DNA of 64,000 nt from contig CM049314.1 in assembly GCA_026874595.1 (NCBI GenBank), forward strand, positions 77,921,300 through 77,985,299. The letters are read 5' to 3'. A program made the position numbers and the translations under genes. Positions 48,820-59,889 of this stretch are shown one piece after another. A model generated the notes under the pieces. That model made no database searches. It had not been told where the DNA came from and saw only the letters and a program-made list of their open reading frames with translations. Source of the DNA: Sipunculus nudus (lineage: Eukaryota > Annelida > Sipuncula > Golfingiida > Sipunculidae). The stretch's first letter is position 1. Each line of letters starts with the position of its first letter.

Positions 48820-49384
48820 AGAGAGAAATATTTTATTCGACATAAAAGTAATGTATCCATAAAAAAATATATTCACCATGTAAAGTTTAGTTTTAATTAT
48901 GCATCATCTGTGACACATGGAGAGATTGTATATTATATGGAGATTAAGTGTTATACATTTCTTAGTATTTGAGACTACTTGATTTATTTGGAAAATTGGT
49001 GAGAACCTTGGCGGATTTTCAATTAGAGTTCCTGAAATAACAGTTTGTTTTCGAATTTTTGGATTTCATTTTGTCCTAGACTAATTTTTGTGACAGATGT
49101 TATCTGGAGGCATTTGTCTTTTTATGCACAATTGAAATGTTGTTTGTTGTAGCAAATCAATCCTTGAAGACTATGAGTGAAAATTTTGTCAATAATGATT
49201 TAATCAGTTTTATTTATGACTTTAGTTGTTTTGTTTCTGAGAAAATTGCCTGCTTTCTTAGCTGGAGTTTAATTTGTAACAAAAATATCATAATGTCTTG
49301 TGTCATGTTCGTGTGTCATTGTCCTAGTCGAAAAATATAATGTTTGTAAAAATTGGGCAAGTACTTCATGACAGTAATTTTAGT

Positions 49385-49421
<37 letters not shown>

Positions 49422-49470
49422 TGTGTGTGTGTATACGCAGTACTTCATGTAGAGTTTAATTTTTCTTGGA
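48820..49470. other. AT-rich DNA with an AT microsatellite
   Basis: The AT run at about 49,390-49,418 is followed by TG repeats. No gene seen; the frame at 49,137-49,340 is not supported. Confidence 0.4.
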
Positions 49471-49475
49471 AATGA

Positions 49476-49490
49476 CCTTCAGGGGGCACT
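49476..49490 (+). promoter_or_regulatory. CTCF-like motif 1 (weak)
   Basis: CCTTCAGGGGGCACT resembles the core CTCF consensus (CCASYAGRKGGCRSY) with two mismatches near the left side. Followed by GCAC, as is motif 4. Confidence 0.35.
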
Positions 49491-49621
49491 GCACGTCAAT
49501 TTTGCGAGATTTGATTTATGATGCCCTAGGGGCCCCAGTTTGGAAGTTATCGCTTCAAAACTTATGCATTATATGTTTAAAATAATGATCTTGAAATCAA
49601 ATTTTCATGTTTTGAGTATAG

Positions 49622-49636
49622 CCACCAGAGGGCGCT
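49622..49636 (+). promoter_or_regulatory. CTCF-like motif 2 (full consensus match)
   Basis: CCACCAGAGGGCGCT fits every position of the bilaterian CTCF core consensus CCASYAGRKGGCRSY. Occupancy cannot be judged from sequence. Confidence 0.5.
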
Positions 49637-49896
49637 GTAGCTTACACCATAAACTCTGATTTTTGTCTAATAGCTTTAAACAATGTCATAATTTTTATTA
49701 CAGAATCTGAAACTACAATCAATGGGCTTATTTGAGGGAACACTTGACATCACTCTGCGGTTGCCAATGTTTCTTGGCATTTTTTTTTAATTTAGCTTAT
49801 GTAACTTTGTCATTTTTAACGCTAGGGAGTTGTTGATTTGCATTACGTGGAGCTCAGTTAGTGTTACAAGATAATATTTCAATTTGTGTAAAATGA

Positions 49897-49911
49897 CCAC
49901 CAGAGGGCGCT
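49897..49911 (+). promoter_or_regulatory. CTCF-like motif 3 (full consensus match)
   Basis: A second CCACCAGAGGGCGCT, identical to motif 2 and in the same orientation, 275 bp downstream. Confidence 0.5.
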
Positions 49912-50011
49912 GCAGGAGCTTTTTGTAATATCTCACTTGATTTCTTTTTAAAACTGATAAAGTTAATGTAATAGTAATTACAGTAATATCTCAAAACCAT
50001 TTTTGGTATGA

Positions 50012-50026
50012 CCACCAGGGGGTGCT
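50012..50026 (+). promoter_or_regulatory. CTCF-like motif 4 (one mismatch)
   Basis: CCACCAGGGGGTGCT differs from the consensus by one base (T for C in GGC). Same orientation as the other three. The following sequence (ATCATAATTATTATTGC, TCTGAAACTAGAAACT) resembles that after motif 2, indicating an old duplication. Confidence 0.45.
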
Positions 50027-50529
50027 GCACTTAAAACACCACAATATATTTATTCCGCCATCTCTTCAAAGCTATCGATGATATCATAATTATTATTGCT
50101 CTATCTGAAACTAGAAACTCCTTCTTCATATTCTACCATAATCACGTAGGCCTTAATTTTGGCAAACCTTTATGATGTCTGAAATATTTAGATATTTCTA
50201 TCTCTGAGGCAGGCCATAGTTTCCTTCCATCGCTTTGAAACTCGTACTATTGGTAAATATCTATTATTGCATCAGACCTATTTGATCTTGTCAAGATTTG
50301 TCAAAGGTAAGATGCCAAGGTCAAAAACACGCCTTAAAAGTCTCATTTTTTTCATAATTTGGTCATAAATGGGCACATTCACATAAAGGGTAGATCATTT
50401 TAACATTTTAACATTTGCCTGTCCATTCTGCATGATATAAAAGAAAAAAATTGACCTTGACCTACTTTTACTGTTAGTCAGTTAGTCTTTCTCTCTCAAT
50501 TTCAGGTAAGCGCTCGACCTATGGTCGTC

Positions 50530-50592
50530 TAATTTTAAAGGTTATTGTCCCCGCACTGACCTCGCCGATATGAGAATAAATAATTTTTAATG
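50530..50592. repeat. Short dispersed repeat, copy 2 (pair with 35,243-35,305)
   Basis: AATTTTAAAGGTTATTGTCC and GAATAAATAATTTTTAA match copy 1 with a few substitutions. Confidence 0.65.
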
Positions 50593-50599
50593 TACTGTA

Positions 50600-50623
50600 T
50601 CACTGATACATTTGTATTCCTAC

Positions 50624-50659
<36 letters not shown>

Positions 50660-50810
50660 CTTTGAACACACATGTCCACTTGATTAAATATTACATGGTC
50701 ATAAAGGTAAAATAATCTGATTCATCATATGACGTGACTTAACCCTATATGGAGCCCTATATGTTGCCATTATATGTTATCTTATCCCTATATGTTACCC
50801 CTATATGTCT

Positions 50811-50865
<55 letters not shown>

Positions 50866-50953
50866 TGTGTGTAAAGAAATGGAACATATTCTGTCTCTGC
50901 TTTTGTCTTTCTTACATTATCTCTCTCTCTTTATATGTGTTTTTAATCATATA

Positions 50954-51013
<60 letters not shown>

Positions 51014-51925
51014 TGTGCGTGTGTTTTTTTGTCCTGGCTGATTTATGAAAAAAAATAATGTATATATATAAATATCAAGATAGCGGATATTTACAAACAG
51101 TTAATGATACCTTAGTTATTAACAGAAATTTCAGTGGTGTTCTGTCTTTCAAATTCAGTTGTAATCGGACCAAGACCAGAAAATCAACTCGCCATGGTGT
51201 GACACTGATATATCTGTATGGGAGAAAGTCATTTACTGTAAGCGCAGTGTAACAGATGTATTGGACTTTGTCCAGGATAACAGGATGATAAATGTGTAAG
51301 TGGATGCCCCCATGTTTTGTAACATAAGCCGTATGTCATCTGACTTATGAACCCCGTCACTAACACCTGGACTGCCGCCTGACTGTGCCCGGCACTGCCT
51401 GTGTTTGGAGATTATATATTTAGCTAATTTTTCGTATATAATTTACCGGGTCTGCGTGATATTATCAATATACTGGTATATCGCGATACGGTGATTTGTA
51501 TATAACAGTTTTCAAATATAGATTTCATTTCAATATGGCCTTTTTTTTTTGGGGGGGGGGGATACAAACATCTTGTTTTATAGATAAGGAAATACATAAT
51601 TGTTGGAAATCCGGTTGGCTGGCCAGTTGTTGAGGGAAGACTTAATTATTAAACCCACATGTCATTGCATGCAGAATGTTCTCATTATAACTATATATGT
51701 TATAGTTTGTAGTAGTTTTTAGTATCCAGTATATAATTAACCGTTTTGGGCGTGGCAGTCCAAAAGCGTTTCTCCGATTGTACTTCTAAATTGATGGTCA
51801 ATCACAAAATTCCAAGCAGATACGTTTTTGCCTCAGGCATGTCCTCGGGCCATTTTGGTGTCTCGTCCCCGTGTCCTAATGATAATTTTTTGTCTCCCCA
51901 TCAAATTCAGGTACTTTCAAAATTT
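50600..51925. other. AT microsatellites and unique DNA
   Basis: Holds three AT runs (about 50,627-50,655, 50,813-50,862 and 50,956-51,008) and a G run near 51,551. The plus-strand frame at 51,746-52,033 runs into the 34-bp array and is not supported as a gene. Confidence 0.5.
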
Positions 51926-54900
51926 AATAAACTCCTGTGCCCTACAGGCTCTCCCCAGCTGATAAAGCCTGCGCCCTACAGACTCTCCCCAGCATATAAA
52001 GCTTGTGCCTTACAGACTCACCAAAGCCGATAAAAGGTGCGCCCTACAGGCGCTCCCAAGCTAATAAAGCGTGCGCCCTAATTGCTCCCCAGGCTCCACA
52101 GCTGATAAAGCGTGCGCCCTACTGGCTCTCAACATCTGACGAGGCGTGCGCCCTACTGGCTCTCAACATCTGACAAGGCGTGCGCCCTACAGGCTCTCCA
52201 CAGCTGAGGAAGCGTGTGCCCTTCAGACTCTACCCTGCTGATCATGTGTGTGCCTTCAAGGCTCTCCACAGCTAATAAAGCTTATGCCCTTAAGGATCGC
52301 CACAGTTAATAAAGCGTGTGCCTTTCAGACACTACCCAGCTGATAAAGCGTGTGCCATCAAGGCTCTCCACAAATAATAAAGCGTGTGCCCTTCAGGCTC
52401 TACCCAGCTGATAAAGCGTGTGACCTCCAGGATCTACCCAGCTGATAAAGCGTGTGCCCTCCAGACTCTACCCAGCTGATAAAGCGTGTGCCCTCCAGGC
52501 TCTACCCAGCTGATAAAGCGTGTGCCCTCCAGGCTCTCCTTAGTTAATAAAGCGTGTGCCCTCAAGGCTCTCCTTAGTTAATAAAGCGTGTGCCCTCCAG
52601 GCTCTCCTAAGTTAATAAAGCGTGTGCCCTCCAGGCTCTCCTTAGTTAATAAAGCGTGTGCACTCCAGGCTCTCCTCAGTTAATAAAGCGTGTGCCCTCA
52701 AGGCTCTCCTCAGTTAATAAAGCGTGTGCCCTCCAGGCTCTCCTCAGTTAATAAAGCGTGTGCCCTCAAGGCTCTCCTCAGTTAATAAAGCGTGTGCCCT
52801 CAAGGCTCTCCTTAGTTAATAAAGCGTGTGCCCTCAAGGCTCTCCTTAGTTAATAAAGCGTGTGCCCTCAAGGCTCTCCTCAGTTAATAGAGCGTGTGCC
52901 CTCCAGGCTCTCCTCAGTTAATAAAGCGTGTGCCCTCCAGGCTCTCCTTAGTTAATAAAGCGTGTGCCCTCAAGGCTCTCCTCAGTTAATAAAGCGTGTG
53001 CCCTCCAGGCTCTCCTCAGTTAATAAAGCGTGTGCCCTCAAGGCTCTCCTCAGTTAATAAAGGGTGTGCCCTCAAGGCTCCCCTCAATTAATAAAGCGTG
53101 TGCCCTCCAGGCTCTCCTCAGTTAATAAAGCGTGTGCCCTCCAGGCTCTCCTTAGTTAATAAAGCGTGTGCCCTCCAGGCTCTCCTCAGTTAATAAAGCG
53201 TGTGCCCTCAAGGCTCTCCTTAGTTAATAAAGCGTGTGCCCTCAAGGCTCTCCTTAGTTAATAAAGCGTGTGCCCTCCAGGCTCTCCTTAGTTAATAAAG
53301 TGTGTGCCCTCCAGGCTCTCCTTAGTTAATAAAGCGTGTGCCCTCCAGGCTCTCCTCAGTTAATAAAGCGTGTGCCCTCCAGGCTCTCCTCAGTTAATAA
53401 AGCGTGTGCCCTCCAGGCTCTCCTTAGTTAATAAAGCGTGTGCCCTCAAGGCTCTCCTTAGTTAATAAAGCGTGTGCCCTCCAGGCTCTCCTTAGTTAAT
53501 AAAGCGTGTGCCCTCCAGGCTCTCCTTAATTAATAAAGCGTGTGCCCTCCAGACTCTCCTTAGTTAATGAAGCGTGTGCCCTCAAGGCTCTCCTTAGTTA
53601 ATAAAGCGTGTGCCCTCCAGGCTCTCCTTAGTTAATAAAGCGTGTGCCCTCCAGGCTCTCCTCAGTTAATAAAGCGTGTGCCCTCCAGGCTCTCCTTAGT
53701 TAATAAAGCGTGTGCCCTCAAGGCTCTCCTCAGTTAATAAAGCGTGTGCCCTCCAGGCTCTACCCAGCTGATAAAGCGTGTGCCCTCAAGGCTCTCCTCA
53801 GTTAATAAAGCGTGTGCCCTCCAGGCTCTCCTTAGTTAATAAAGCGTGTGCCCTCAAGGCTCTCCTCAGTTAATAAAGCGTGTGCCCTCAAGGCTCTCCT
53901 CAGTTAATAAAGCGTGTGCCCTCAAGGCTCTCCTTAGTTAATAAAGCGTGTGCCCTCAAGGCTCTCCTTAGTTAATAAAGCGTGTGCCCTCAAGGCTCTC
54001 CTCAGTTAATAAAGCGTGTGCCCTCCAGGCTCTACCCAGCTGATAAAGCGTGTGCCCTCCAGGCTCTACCCAGCTGATAAATCGTGTGCCCTCAAGGCTC
54101 TCCTCAGTTAATAAAGCGTGTGCCCTCCAGGCTCTCCTTAGTTAATAAAGCGTGTGCCCTCCAGGCTCTCCTTAGTTAATAAAGCGTGTGCCCTCCAGGC
54201 TCTCCTTAGTTAATAAAGCGTGTGCCCTCAAGGCTCTCCTCAGTTAATAAAGCGTGTGCCCTCCAGGCTCTCCTTAGTTAATAAAGCGTGTGCCCTCCAG
54301 GCTCTCCTTAGTTAATAAAGCGTGTGCCCTCAAGGCTCTCCTCAGTTGATAAAGCGTGTGCCCTCCAGGCTCTCCTTAGTTAATAAAGCGTGTGCCCTCC
54401 AGGCTCCCCTCAGTTAATAAAGCGTGTGCCCTCCAGGCTCTCCTTAGTTAATAAAGCGTGTGCCCTCCAGGCTCTCCTTAGTTATTAAAGCGTGTGCCCT
54501 CCAGGCTCTCCTTAGTTAATAAAGCGTGTGCCCTCAAGGCTCTCCTCAGTTAATAAAGCGTGTGCCCTCAAGGCTCTCCTCAGTTAATAAAGCGTGTGCC
54601 CTTCAGGCTCTTCTCAGTTAATAAAGCGTGTGCCCTTCAGGCTCTCCACAAATAATAAAGCGTGTGCCCTCAAGGTTCTCCACAAATAATAAATCGTGTG
54701 CCCTCAAGGCTCTCCTCAGTTAATAAAGCGTGTGCCCTCAAGGCTCTCCTCAGTTAATAAAGCGTGTGCCCTCAAGGCTCTCCTCAGTTAATAAAGCGTG
54801 TGCCCTTCAGGCTCTACCCAGCTGATAAAGCGTGTGCCCTCAAGGCTCTCCTCAGTTAATAAAGCGTATGCCCTCAAGGCTCTTCCCAGCTGATAAAGCG

Positions 54901-57900
54901 TGTGCCCTCAAGGCTCTCCTCAGTTAATAAAGCGTATGCCGTGAAGGCTCTCCTCAGTTAATAAAGCGTATGCCGTGAAGGCTCTCCTCAGTTAATAAAG
55001 CGTGTGCCCTCCAGGCTCTCCTTAGTTAATAAAGCGTGTGCCCTCAAGGCTCTCCTCAGTTAATAAAGCGTGTGCCCTCAAGGCTCTCCTCAGTTAATAA
55101 AGCGTGTGCCCTTCAGGCTCTACCCAGCTGATAAAGCGTGTGCCCTCAAGGCTCTCCTCAGTTAATAAAGCGTGTGCCCTCAAGGCTCTCCTCAGTTAAT
55201 AAAGCGTGTGCCCTCAAGGCTCTCCTCAGGTTATAAAGCGTGTGCCCTTCAGGCTCTACTCAGTTAATAAAGCGTGTGCCCTCAAGGCTCTCCACAAATA
55301 ATAAAGCGTGTGCCCTCAAGGCTCTCCACAAATAATAAAGCGTGTGCCCTCAATGCTCTCCTCAGTTAATAAAGCGTGTGCCCTTAAGGCTCTCCTCAGT
55401 TAATAAAGCGTGTGCCCTTCAGGCTCTCCTCAGTTAATAAAGCGTGTGCCCCTCAGACTCTAACCAGCTGATAAAACGTGTTCCCTCAAGGCTCTCCACA
55501 AAAAATAAAGCGTGTGCCCTCAAGGCTCTCCTCAGTTAATAAAGCGTGTGCCCTCAAGGCTCTCCTCAGTTAATAAAGCGTGTGCCCTTCAGGCTCTTCT
55601 CAGTTAATAAAGCGTGTGCCCTTCAGGCTCTCCACAAATAATAAAGCGTGTGCCTTCAAGGCTCTCCACAAATAATAAATCGTGTGCCCTCAAGGCTCTC
55701 TTCAGTAAATAAAGCGTGTGCCCTTCAGGCTCTACTCAGTTAATAAAGCGTGTGCCTTCAAGGGTCTCCTCAGTTAATAAAGCGTGTGCCTTCAAGGCTC
55801 TCCTCAGTTAATAAAGAGTGTGCCCTTCAGTCTCTCCACAAATAATAAAGCGTGTGCCCTCAAGGCTCTCCACAAATAATAAAGCGTGTGCCCTCAAGGC
55901 TCTCCTCAGTTAATAAAGCGTGTGCCCTCAAGGCTCTCCTCAGTTAATAAAGCGTGTGCCCTTCAGGCTCTCCTCAGTTAATAAAGCGTGTGCCCTTCAG
56001 GCTCTCCTCAGTTAATAAAGCGTGTGCCCTTCAGGCTCTTCTCAGTTAATAAAGCGTGTGCCCTTCAGGCTCTCCACAAATAATAAAGCGTGTGCCCTCA
56101 AGGCTCTCCTCAGTTAATAAAGCGTGTGCCCTCAAGGCTCTACTCAGTTAATAAAGCGTGTGCCCTCAAGGCTCTCCACAAATAATAAAGCGTGTGCCCT
56201 CAAGGCTCTCCACAAATAATAAAGCGTGTGCCCTCAAGGCTCTCTTCAGTTAATAAAGCGTTTGCCCTTCAGGCTCTTCTCAGTTAATAAAGCGTGTGCC
56301 CTTCAGGCTCTCCACAAATAATAAAGCGTGTGCCCTCAAGGCTCTCCACAAATAATAAAGCGTGTGCCCTCAAGGCTCTACTCAGTTAATAAAGCGTGTG
56401 CCCTCAAGGCTCTCCACAAATAATAAAGCGTGTGCCCTCAAGGCTCTCTTCAGTTAATAAAGCGTTTGCCCTTCAGGCTCTACTCAGTTAATAAAGCGTG
56501 TGCCCTCAAGGGTCTCCTCAGTTAATAAAGCGTGTGCCCTCAAGGCTCTCCTCAGTTAATAAAGTGTGTGCCCTTCAGGCTCTCCTCAGTAAATAAAGCG
56601 TGTGCCCTTCAGGCTCTTCTCAGTTAATAAAGCGTGTGCCCTTCAGGCTCTCCACAAATAATAAAGCGTGTGCCCTCAAGGCTCTCCACAAATAATAAAT
56701 CGTGTGCCCTCAAGGCTCTCCTCAGTTAATAAAGCGTGTGCCCTCAAGGCTCTACTCAGTTAATAAAGCGTGTGCCCTCAAGGCTTTCCTCAGTTAATAA
56801 AGCGTGTGCCCTTCAGGCTCTCCACAAATAATAAAGCGGTTGCCCTCAAGGCTCTCCACAAATAATAAAGCGTGTGCCCTCAAGGCTCTCCTCAGTTAAT
56901 AAAGCGTGTGCCCTCAAGGCTCTCCTCAGTTAATAAAGCGTGTGCCCTTCAGGCTCTCCTCAGTTAATAAAGCGTGTGCCCTTCAGGCTCTTCTCAGTTA
57001 ATAAAGCGTGTGCCCTTCAGGCTCTCCACAATTTATAAAGCGTGTGCCCTCAAGGCTCTCCTCAGTTAATAAAGCGTGTGCCCTCAAGGCTCTCCACAAA
57101 TAATAAAGCGTGTGCCCTCAAGGCTCTCCTCAGTTAATAAAGCGTGTGCCCTTCAGGCTCTCCTCAGTTAATAAAGCGTGTGCCCTTCAGGCTCTACTCA
57201 GCTGATAAAGCGTGTGCCCTCAAGGCTCTCCTCAGTTAATAAAGCGTGTGCCCTTCAGGCTCTCCTCAGTTAATAAAGCGTGTGCCCTTCAGGCTCTACT
57301 CAACTGATAAAGCGTGTGCCCTCAAGGCTCTCCTCAGTTAATAAAGCGTGTGCCCTTCAGGCTCTACCCAGCTGATAAAGCGTGAGCCCTCAAGGCTCTC
57401 CTCAGTTAATAAAGCGTGTGCCCTTCAGGCTCTACCCAGCTGATAAAGCGTGTGCCCTCAAGGCTCTCCTCAGTTAATAAAGCGTATGCCCTGAAGGCTC
57501 TCCTCAGTTAATAAAGCGTATGCCCTGAAGGCTCTCCTCAGTAAATAAAGCGTGTGCCCTTCAGGCTCTACCCAGCTGATAAAGCGTGTGCCCTCAAGGC
57601 TCTCCACAAATAATAAAGCGTGTGCCCTCAAGGCTATCAACAAATAATAAAGCGTGTGCCCTAAAGGCTCTCCTCAGTTAACAAAGCGTATGCCCTGAAG
57701 GCTCTCCTCAGTAAATAAAGCGTGTGCCCTACAGGCTCTACCCAGCTGATAAAGCGTGTGCCCCTCAGACTCTAACCAGCTGATAAAGCGTGTGCACTCA
57801 AGGCTATCCACAAATAATAAAGCGATTGCCTTCAAGGCTTTCCACAGTTAATAAAGCGTGTGCACTTCAGGCTCTACTCAGCAGATAAAGCGTGTGCCCT

Positions 57901-57936
57901 TAATGATCTCCACAGCTAATAAAGCGTGTGTTGGAG
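51926..57936. repeat. 6-kb minisatellite of 34-bp units carrying poly(A)-signal motifs
   Basis: About 177 units of 34 bp, each containing TAAAGCGTGTGCCCT and AGGCTCT with a variable linker. Linker types are CCTTAGTTAA, CCTCAGTTAA, CCACAAATAA and ACCCAGCTGA. The first predominates at about 52,530-54,480, the third occurs mainly after 54,640, and the fourth is scattered. The first three types create AATAAA, followed one base later by CGTGTG. The left end (51,926-52,330) and right end are more divergent. It has no lasting open frame on either strand because 34 is not a multiple of three. Confidence 0.97.
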
Positions 57937-58420
57937 GTTTAAGTGGAATAACGTATATGGACATAGTATGCCAGCAGGTAATCCGCGGATTGATTTCCCA
58001 ATACACTGGTTCTGCATTTGGAACACACAGTCAACACTCATTATCCAACAAACTAACAATGTAAGCTTTGTTTTCCTCAAGTTCATCTATCAAAGTACAA
58101 GGTCCACGAATCTTTTTTAGGAAGCTATCGTTAAGCGTTAACAGACGTCACTGTTAGGGTATTAAAATATTTTGATAAATGCTTCCATGGTCACAAAGTA
58201 TACTTATTGAGAAGAGGATTGTTTATCTTGACTTTTATCTGTTTACCATCCGGGCCGTATGGCGAGGAACGACACGAGTATACCATATAACCACCAGGCC
58301 AACCTCTGTTACTGCCAGGCTACGCCAGGTTGTGCTCCCGTTTCTTGACACGTACTCGCGCTACATAGTAAGCACTATCGAATGTACTTGTACAGATAAA
58401 ACACGACACTCCGCGGCAAG
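57937..58420 (+). promoter_or_regulatory. Presumed promoter/5' leader of the lengsin-like gene
   Basis: Non-repetitive sequence between the 34-bp array and the start codon at 58,421. No TATA box is obvious. The base composition becomes more balanced from about 58,240 onward, which would suit a transcribed leader. The role is inferred only from position. Confidence 0.3.
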
Positions 58421-58574
58421 ATGGCCGAGGGGAAAGCTCGTTTGTGTCGTGAGCTCGCTGAGTATGACTATGTAAGATTTACGTTTTGCGACATACACGG
58501 GATTAACCGGGGCATGTCCGTGGCCAGAAGGAATGTGCAGGACTTCGTAAAACAAGGGCTGTTCTTGTACAAAG
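58421..58574 (+). CDS. Glutamine synthetase/lengsin-like protein, first coding exon
   Basis: The ATG lies in a good context (GGCAAGATGGCC) and opens a frame of 51 codons plus one base, ending TACAAAG|GTGAAT, a plausible donor. Its product includes YDYVRFTFCDIHGINRGMSV and NVQDFVKQGLFLYK. The 'RF...DIHG..RG.S.....V..F...G' pattern is the N-terminal beta-grasp domain of the glutamine synthetase fold, closest in my judgement to the lengsin-like branch in animals. Splicing in phase 1 would restore a glycine codon if exon 2 begins GN, the residue the family usually has there. The remaining exons were not found and probably lie beyond the window or past the repeats downstream. Enzyme activity cannot be judged: lengsins are catalytically inactive relatives. 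Confidence 0.75.
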
Positions 58575-58600
58575 GTGAATATTTCAGTGAAGTGTAGAGT

Positions 58601-58720
58601 CAGGAGCGGATCCAGAAGGTAGGAAAAGGAAGAGTCCAACCCAGGAAGAGTGATGACAAAACCTTAAATGAAGGTCCCCAGTCCGTTCAAGGGCTGGTGG
58701 TGGTGTTGTTGGGTGATAGG
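58601..58720. mobile_element. MITE fragment in the presumed first intron of the lengsin-like gene
   Basis: Starts CAGGAGCGGATCCAG, a CAGGGGCGG-type terminus, 26 bp beyond the splice donor. Its body is related to 35,515-35,595. No matching right terminus was found, so the right limit is approximate. Confidence 0.55.
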
Positions 58721-58885
58721 ACCCTGCCTGCTCCCTCCCTGCTCCGCTCCGACATATTTTTATAGACAGGGAGGTTAGATTAAGATGTAAGCGGGCCATG
58801 GTACAGGAGACCTTTTGATTATGCTGTCATGCATTGACACAGTTAAGGCTTTCTTAAAATGATTCTTAAAAAGATTACACCACAC

Positions 58886-58932
<47 letters not shown>

Positions 58933-59355
58933 TAAAGATTGCACTATATCTTACAAGCTATAACAGCAGTTATATCAGTTCTATCGGTTATATCGGAAAT
59001 TCTTAATGTAATTTACAAGAATTCTTTAATGCAAGGGGGGGGGGGGGGGGTGATTAAATTGGTTATCCCTCCTTGTTAAGAAGTGGAGCGGGGGGGGGGG
59101 GGTATATACACCCAATCCCCTCTGTATTGACGCCCCTGCTGCTGTATCAAATCAGTTCATTATTCAGCCAAAAATTCACAGGCGCCTGACTTGCAGGAAA
59201 AAGTAATTCACCATTAGCCGCCATGATAATCGGAATAATGTCCCAGAACAATATTATGTAAACTGGTTCACATTATATTCCAAACATGAAACGTGTAATA
59301 AGGCCATCAGGACTTCGGTTCTTGAAGAAAGGTTTTAATAGATGGGTGGTCTTTC

Positions 59356-59402
<47 letters not shown>

Positions 59403-59617
59403 ACAGAGTAGATCTAGATACAGATCAATTGCCCTACCACAATTATATTGTTGTGTTTTAATGTTTACTGTTAGAGTTGGCTCTGCGCGCAGCCGACCGT
59501 ATCACGAATGTTGTGAAAGGTGATACTTTTGCAGTGAATGGGGTACCTTGTTCTTGTTATTTTAATTAAAGGTCAGAGGTCACATAATATAAGTAGAAGT
59601 GAAGCGCGGGAATCGGC
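58721..59617. other. Unique DNA with GA, poly-G and AT repeats
   Basis: Contains a GA microsatellite (about 58,890-58,928), poly-G tracts (about 59,035-59,050 and 59,090-59,102), the terminus ATTGACGCCCCTG ending at 59,138, which resembles that of 63,231-63,616, and an AT run (about 59,358-59,399). No exon recognised. Confidence 0.5.
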
Positions 59618-59688
59618 GCAGTTTGCCATGTCGAGACCCGAGTGGTACACAGCATTTATATGATTGCACTTTTTGTCACTTCTACAGG
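59618..59688 (+). repeat. 71-bp direct repeat, left copy, flanking the 93-bp array
   Basis: Matches 61,587-61,657 at all but two positions. It ends CTTCTACAGG; in this copy the next bases make CAG|GTATGT, a possible splice donor. Confidence 0.9.
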
Positions 59689-59889
59689 TATGTGTTCCTT
59701 TATAATTTCATATTCATTTGTGTCTTCATAAATACCGTTGTAACTGTGAGCAAACCCGTATCTCATGAACGTTCCATTGTTGTAATATTATATAAATGTT
59801 CGTTCTGTCAGACAAGTCACTTCTTGACCAAGTACAGTATATTCTAACATGGCGACCATGTAATCGCAGCCGGTTAGTTTTTAATGTAT

